From an uncultured Subdoligranulum sp. (GTDB taxonomy: Bacteria; Bacillota; Clostridia; Oscillospirales; Ruminococcaceae), in contig UQZO01000004.1 of NCBI GenBank assembly GCA_900545545.1, positions 135,591 through 199,590 of the forward strand: DNA of 64,000 bases, given 5' to 3'. Below the pieces are notes generated by a model. That model saw only the letters and a program-made list of their open reading frames with translations. It did not search any database and was not told the DNA's origin. Of this stretch, positions 60,603 to 64,000 are shown piece by piece (position 1 is the first letter of the stretch; the number at the start of each line of letters is the position of its first letter). The translations under genes and the position numbers were made by a program.

Positions 60603-61172
60603 TCAGGTTGCGTGCGGTCTGAACTCCGCCAGAAGGCGGTCCAAAGTGGGGCGCGAAACTCCCAACAGGTGAGCCATTTCCTTTTTGCTGATCTCCCGGG
60701 TATGATATCGGGCATAGACAGCTTCAAAACGCTGTGAATCCAATCGGATTGGGGCGCGGCCTTTGTATCTGCCGTTTGCTTTGGCAATGGCGATGCCCTC
60801 TTTCTGGCGCTCCAGGATGTTCTGTCTCTCAAATTCATTGATGGCCCCGATCATCGTCAGCATCAGCTTTCCGGTCGGGGTGGAGGTATCAATATTCTCC
60901 TTATTACTGACCAGATGAATCTTCTTGCGCTGGAGCAGCTCCACGATCTGAAGCAAATCAGAAGTACTTCTGGCAAGACGGTTGAAATCGTGGACGTAGA
61001 TGGTATCTCCCTCCCAGGCAAATTCCAGCATGGCCTGCAGTTGGGGACGATTGGTATCCTTGCCGGAGACCTTCTCAGTGAACCAGCGTTCGATGTTGTG
61101 CTTCGCCAGGGCATCGATCTGACGCTGTTCATTCTGTTCGGCGGTGGATACACGTACATAGGCAATCCTCAT
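60603..61172 (-). CDS. Small serine resolvase/invertase
   Basis: A 189-residue site-specific recombinase of the resolvase/invertase class with catalytic Ser9 in AYVRVSTAEQNEQRQ, VSGKDTNRPQL, YVHDFNRLARS and GKLMLTMIGAINEFER. A C-terminal helix-turn-helix (SKKEMAHLLGVSRPTLDRLL) completes it. The ATG at 61172 overlaps the amidotransferase stop in an ATGA junction. It may resolve dimers of the circular element or invert a segment. No res site was identified. Confidence 0.92.
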   Translation of the reverse strand: MRIAYVRVSTAEQNEQRQIDALAKHNIERWFTEKVSGKDTNRPQLQAMLEFAWEGDTIYVHDFNRLARSTSDLLQIVELLQRKKIHLVSNKENIDTSTPTGKLMLTMIGAINEFERQNILERQKEGIAIAKANGRYKGRAPIRLDSQRFEAVYARYHTREISKKEMAHLLGVSRPTLDRLLAEFRPHAT

Positions 61173-62158
61173 ACCCAATCCCCCCGATAGACAGCATATT
61201 CATAATAGGACTCTTGCAGAGCTGCTCGGAACAATTCCGGGTCCTGCAGCAGTTCTTCTATTTCGTCCGGGCAATACCCGCATCCCTGTAAGATCATCAC
61301 ATCCTCCTCTTCAAAGCCCAGGTTGCAGGCGGTATTCAAGAGATCCTCGGAGAGTGTCCTTTTGGTGCATCTGGAGGACGGCCAGCCCCAGGGAGCATAG
61401 AAAAGACTTTGCAGTCTGCGAGTATCAAAGGTGCAGGTTTCCATCTGTCCGTCGGCAGACAGATGCAGAATCTCTCCCTCCTCCAGCCAGACCTGAGAGA
61501 AAGGCTGCGTCTGTAAAAAGTCCAGACGGGCAATGGCATTCTGCAGGATCTCCGAGGTACTGGCATAGACAAATAATCCCGTGCGGGGAAACTCCACAAG
61601 ACAGAGGGGATTGTTGCCCCGCACAAAGTAGAGGTTGTCCTGCTTGTCCAGGATGGTCAGGGCGAAGGTGCCTTCCAGCTGTTCGGCAATCCCGGCCAAT
61701 ACTTGCATGTCCAGTGTCCCGGCGGATGCCAGCATCTGTACGACAATGTAACTGTCTGTCTCGATCCGCGTCTTGGGAAGATGCAGCTGATGGCGCAGCA
61801 GCAGGTCGTTGTTCAGAACGCCGTTGTGAGCCAGGGCAAAGTCGGGACCACTGCCGGGAAGATGTCCATCCAGATTGCCGGGGAAGGGATGGTTGTTATA
61901 GTTGGATTGTGCATTCCCTTGTGTGGTCATCCGCACATGGCCCATGACCACATGAGAAGAGGCAGACGGCAAAAGCAGTGTCTTGTTGGCTGCGTCCGGG
62001 CGTTTGTAGATATGCAGCCGGTTATGACTGTTGTAGGCAATGCCGGTGGCATCGGTACCGCGTACCATACTGCTCACCGACAGGACGCGAAGAAGCTGAC
62101 GGGCCTGGCGTGGGGTCAGGCTGCGGGACGGGTCACTGAATCCAAACAATCCGCACAT
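61169..62158 (-). CDS. Stand-alone class II glutamine amidotransferase
   Basis: A 329-residue Ntn-hydrolase amidotransferase that would release ammonia from glutamine. After Met removal the nucleophile is Cys2 (MCGLFGF). Supporting motifs are RGTDATGIAYN, GHVRMTTQGNAQ, FALAHNGVLNND and ETDSYIVVQML, as in PurF/GlmS/AsnB. There is no synthetase domain; the final 60 residues are acidic. It lies two bases after the amidoligase gene, with its GGGAGG in that gene's end, so they are coupled. It probably feeds ammonia to, or works with, the amidoligase. Substrate is unknown. Confidence 0.88.
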   Translation of the reverse strand: MCGLFGFSDPSRSLTPRQARQLLRVLSVSSMVRGTDATGIAYNSHNRLHIYKRPDAANKTLLLPSASSHVVMGHVRMTTQGNAQSNYNNHPFPGNLDGHLPGSGPDFALAHNGVLNNDLLLRHQLHLPKTRIETDSYIVVQMLASAGTLDMQVLAGIAEQLEGTFALTILDKQDNLYFVRGNNPLCLVEFPRTGLFVYASTSEILQNAIARLDFLQTQPFSQVWLEEGEILHLSADGQMETCTFDTRRLQSLFYAPWGWPSSRCTKRTLSEDLLNTACNLGFEEEDVMILQGCGYCPDEIEELLQDPELFRAALQESYYEYAVYRGDWV

Positions 62159-62160
62159 GA

Positions 62161-63276
62161 TTATACCTCCCATTCTGCCGTTACCGGCTCATTGATGTAC
62201 AGACGGCGTTCTTTCAGATACTGGATCAATTCCGGGGTGCTTTCGTCGGTCAGGCGGAGCACAAACTCAGGCCAGCTCAGATCCTTGATCTCACTCTCGG
62301 ACAAAGCAAGAGCCACCCGGCAGATGCGATCCACAAACTGCAGGGTGGCAATGAGGGTATTGAGTTTGAGAGTGCCCCGGAAAGCCCGGAACTCGATGGT
62401 GTCGTGGTTGGTCAGGTTGACGCAGGCGTAACGGCCGTTGCCTGAATCGTATTTGGCATGTTCCAGAATCTCCTTGGCGCTGTTCTTATAGCCATAGCGG
62501 GCAGCCCAATGATTCATCTGGCTTTCGGTGCGGCGGCTGAATCGTAAAATCTCCTGCCAGAACCGTTCGAACAGATAGAGGATCTTGGAAATCGTTTCGT
62601 CCTGAGCCGCGCTGTGTTCACCCAGGGCGTCCCGATTTACATGGACATGCAGGCCGCAGGTTCCGGCGTTATGGCTGTTGTAGTGCATCTCCCGGAAGGT
62701 GGCTACCGTATCGGCCCAGGGAACTTTGGTGCAGTGTTCTTCCAGCGTGCAGGGATGGGTCACCAACTCAAGGCCATCGTCCAGGCTGCCGTCGGTTTTC
62801 ATGTAGGCGTATTCCTCCCGGCGGTTGATCACGTTCAGGACCGTGCGGGCATGGGAAGCACTCTGCCCGGCGCCATCCACTTCCAGCTCGACCCCCAGAT
62901 AGAGAGGGCCGTCGCCGTAAAAGATAGGGGAGGGCTTGTAACTGTAGGGATGCAGCGCGTCGCCAACTATCTCGCGGTAACAGGATTCACAGTAAGGCGG
63001 CGTATCGTCGTCATCCTCCATATACCAGGCTTCGCTGTTGGAAATCAGACGGCCGCACTCGCTGCAGGCCACAAAGTATTCCTCCCGGCAGGACGGGCAA
63101 AGATCATACCGGTCATCGCCCTGATTGTCACTGTTCCAGTGGCGGAATCCGCAGTTGTCACAGATAAAGGTTTTCTCATCGGCACAGTCACGGCAAAGGA
63201 GCTGATCTCCTACACAGTAGACTTCATCGCGGTGGACCTCGGCACCGCAGCATACACAGGTCAATGTTTCGTCCAT
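62161..63276 (-). CDS. Amidoligase (GCS/glutamine-synthetase-like) with N-terminal zinc ribbons
   Basis: A 371-residue ATP-dependent COOH-NH2 ligase of the amidoligase family (PF12224 type). Residues 1-100 hold six or more CxxC pairs (for instance C28/C31, C39/C42, C60/C63, C71/C74, C96/C99), forming zinc ribbons likely to bind protein or nucleic acid. The catalytic domain shows LGVELEVD (Glu130, Glu132), DGSLDDGLELVTHP, GLHVHVNRD (His210, His212), RYACVNL and TIEFRAFRGTL (Glu295, Arg297). The ATG is preceded by GGAAAGGA. Pairing with a class II amidotransferase is known for this family, and its product is undetermined. Confidence 0.85.
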   Translation of the reverse strand: MDETLTCVCCGAEVHRDEVYCVGDQLLCRDCADEKTFICDNCGFRHWNSDNQGDDRYDLCPSCREEYFVACSECGRLISNSEAWYMEDDDDTPPYCESCYREIVGDALHPYSYKPSPIFYGDGPLYLGVELEVDGAGQSASHARTVLNVINRREEYAYMKTDGSLDDGLELVTHPCTLEEHCTKVPWADTVATFREMHYNSHNAGTCGLHVHVNRDALGEHSAAQDETISKILYLFERFWQEILRFSRRTESQMNHWAARYGYKNSAKEILEHAKYDSGNGRYACVNLTNHDTIEFRAFRGTLKLNTLIATLQFVDRICRVALALSESEIKDLSWPEFVLRLTDESTPELIQYLKERRLYINEPVTAEWEV

Positions 63277-63299
63277 AGGTCATTCCTTTCCTGGTCATC

Positions 63300-63411
63300 T
63301 CAGTTGTCTTCGTTCAGGCTGGTGATAATAGTAGTGACAACAGCCACTGTCAGAGCCACCAGCGCTTCGGCTACACTTTCGGAAATTCGAAAATCCTCAG
63401 CACAGGTTCAT
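63300..63411 (-). CDS. Possible small membrane peptide upstream of the amidoligase, frame broken
   Basis: An ideal AAGGAGG followed by ATG at 63411 gives only four codons (MNLC) then TGA. One base later another frame is open for 32 codons: EDFRISESVAEALVALTVAV, then VTTIITSLNEDN, ending at 63300, 24 bases before the amidoligase start. The second frame looks like real protein, with a short amphipathic start and one hydrophobic span. Either a one-base indel has broken a 36-residue gene or the frame is entered by an unusual start or shift. Confidence 0.4.
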
Positions 63412-63433
63412 GGGATATATCCTCCTTGCAAAA

Positions 63434-63478
63434 TAAAATAGAGCCGTATGGAAGCATTTTCCATACGGCTCTATTTTA
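63434..63478. terminator. Bidirectional hairpin terminator upstream of the amidoligase operon
   Basis: A 20-bp perfect stem (63434-63453 with 63459-63478) is AT-rich at its base and GC-rich in the middle. It can end transcripts from the gene at 63561 onward and isolates the amidoligase operon. Confidence 0.75.
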
Positions 63479-63560
63479 ATAATATACAGCAACTCGGATA
63501 GGCGTTTTCAATCAGGAAAACAAAAGCTGAAAAACGAGGTGCATACAGGATAGTCGGTTG

Positions 63561-64000
63561 TCAATTATGAAAATTGGCAAATTGATTGCCGTTATACTGA
63601 TCTACAGTGATGAACTGCGACTGGTCTACTTTCCACATTCCGTTATCCCAGAGAAGAAGAATTGTCTGGTAGTTGGTCATAGGCGTAGTGACTTGTGTTC
63701 TGCGATCCTGCGCTACAAAGTCTACCTTCATGTTAAAGCGAATCGTAGCATGGTCGTTGTCCCAGAAGTCGTCCGCATACTGGATGGCACCATCAGAAAT
63801 TTCAATCTGGAATTGGGAGGGATCGTAATAATTGCTTTGGTTGGCGTCGCTCGAAATGCGGTCAACGATGGCCTCACGGTAGGAATCGGTGACCTCACAC
63901 ATTAGGCTTGTGTCCTGCTCGTTGATTGCTTGCAGGTATCGAAACGCTACAACACACAACATGGAGATGCCAATATCATATAGTGTTTGCGCCAAAATAC
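63561..64000 (-). CDS. Island protein of unknown function, 5' end outside window
   Basis: At least 144 residues, with the frame open to the right edge. A hydrophobic stretch (GISMLCVVAFRYLQAI) is followed by a domain with FQIEISDGAIQYADDFWDND, ATIRFNMKVDFVAQD, YQTILLLWDNGMWKVDQSQF. The alternation of strands and the WKVDQ close recall NTF2-like domains of conjugative-element (TcpC/VirB8-like) or lipoprotein families, but no family is assigned. A TTG at 63995 is not a convincing start. It is followed by the hairpin at 63434-63478. Confidence 0.55.
   Translation of the reverse strand, partial: ILAQTLYDIGISMLCVVAFRYLQAINEQDTSLMCEVTDSYREAIVDRISSDANQSNYYDPSQFQIEISDGAIQYADDFWDNDHATIRFNMKVDFVAQDRRTQVTTPMTNYQTILLLWDNGMWKVDQSQFITVDQYNGNQFANFHN

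Larger units (their letters stand above)
53450..64000. mobile_element. Integrated accessory island with large serine recombinase, inserted in the PBP gene (right end beyond window)
   Basis: From about 53450 the DNA becomes more AT-rich and carries element-type genes: a large serine recombinase, a small serine resolvase, a replication initiator, decayed gene fragments and an amidoligase-amidotransferase pair. The left end interrupts a penicillin-binding protein gene; the right end and the displaced part of that gene are not seen by 64000. No relaxase or T4SS gene is visible here, so mobility class (integrative mobilisable, phage-like or skin-like) is undetermined. Confidence 0.7.

Noticed and set aside
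63397..63411. RF2-style programmed +1 frameshift at MNLC-TGA
   Set aside because: No internal Shine-Dalgarno-like stimulator sits just before the TGA and the slippery CTT codon is absent; an indel is simpler.
1..64000. CRISPR arrays, rRNA and tRNA genes
   Set aside because: No regularly spaced direct repeats, rRNA sequence or tRNA cloverleaf with a T-loop was found when reading the intergenic regions.

Overview
The window looks like chromosomal DNA of a GC-rich, anaerobic, Gram-positive gut member of the Clostridia (Oscillospiraceae/Ruminococcaceae, around Faecalibacterium, Gemmiger and Subdoligranulum). Reasons: a CIRCE-controlled hrcA-grpE-dnaK-dnaJ operon, SpoVT and a SpoIID-domain protein, YtrA-type GntR and LrgAB genes, strong sigma-A promoters (TTGACA-17-TATAAT type), GGAGG ribosome binding sites throughout, and high GC in the core. 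Genus is an inference; no rRNA or tRNA gene was found.

Layout. 1-399: tail of an unknown gene. 437-2952 (minus): amino-acid ABC importer operon behind a leader that contains an intrinsic terminator. 3150-4877 (minus): CstA. 5123-6691: GH13 glucosidase. 6746-10721 (minus): nitroreductase, M15 peptidase and a SpoIID protein with six peptidoglycan-binding repeats. 10841-11704 (minus): fructose-bisphosphate aldolase. 12303-21238: RlmB-like methyltransferase, a 1257-residue protein that appears to be a dead P1B-type ATPase with a long disordered N-terminus, a solitary transposase N-domain, a metal-exporter-like permease, a LacX-type epimerase and a DUF6311 membrane protein. 21263-24099: P-type cation ATPase behind a yybP-ykoY (Mn2+) riboswitch with visible terminator switching. 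24151-25760: LrgAB and a small acidic anchored protein. 25898-33587: histidine operon hisZG(fused)-D-C-H-A-F-IE-J, without hisB. 33639-36118: Nudix hydrolase, SpoVT, MATE exporter. 36253-41166: heat-shock operon. 41293-42353 (minus): rpsF-ssb-rpsR. 42616-47792: AEC permease, YtrA-type regulator with ABC exporter, Lrp-family regulator, polyprenyl-phosphate sugar transferase. 47836-51954 (minus): two M23 peptidases and an iron alcohol dehydrogenase.

From 52147 a SpoVD/PBP2-type transpeptidase gene runs as far as about 53450. There its reading frame leaves the family, before the KTG box, and a more AT-rich accessory island begins that continues past the right edge. The island holds small and decayed genes at its left end, a 776-residue protein of unknown function, a 40-residue protein coupled to a large serine recombinase, a plasmid/phage-type replication initiator, and a minus-strand operon of a zinc-ribbon amidoligase, a class II glutamine amidotransferase and a small serine resolvase. 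The amidoligase-amidotransferase pair is the best candidate for an uncharacterised biochemical system. The interrupted PBP gene raises the possibility of a skin-like, developmentally excised element. All family calls were made by eye from motifs; no database search was possible.
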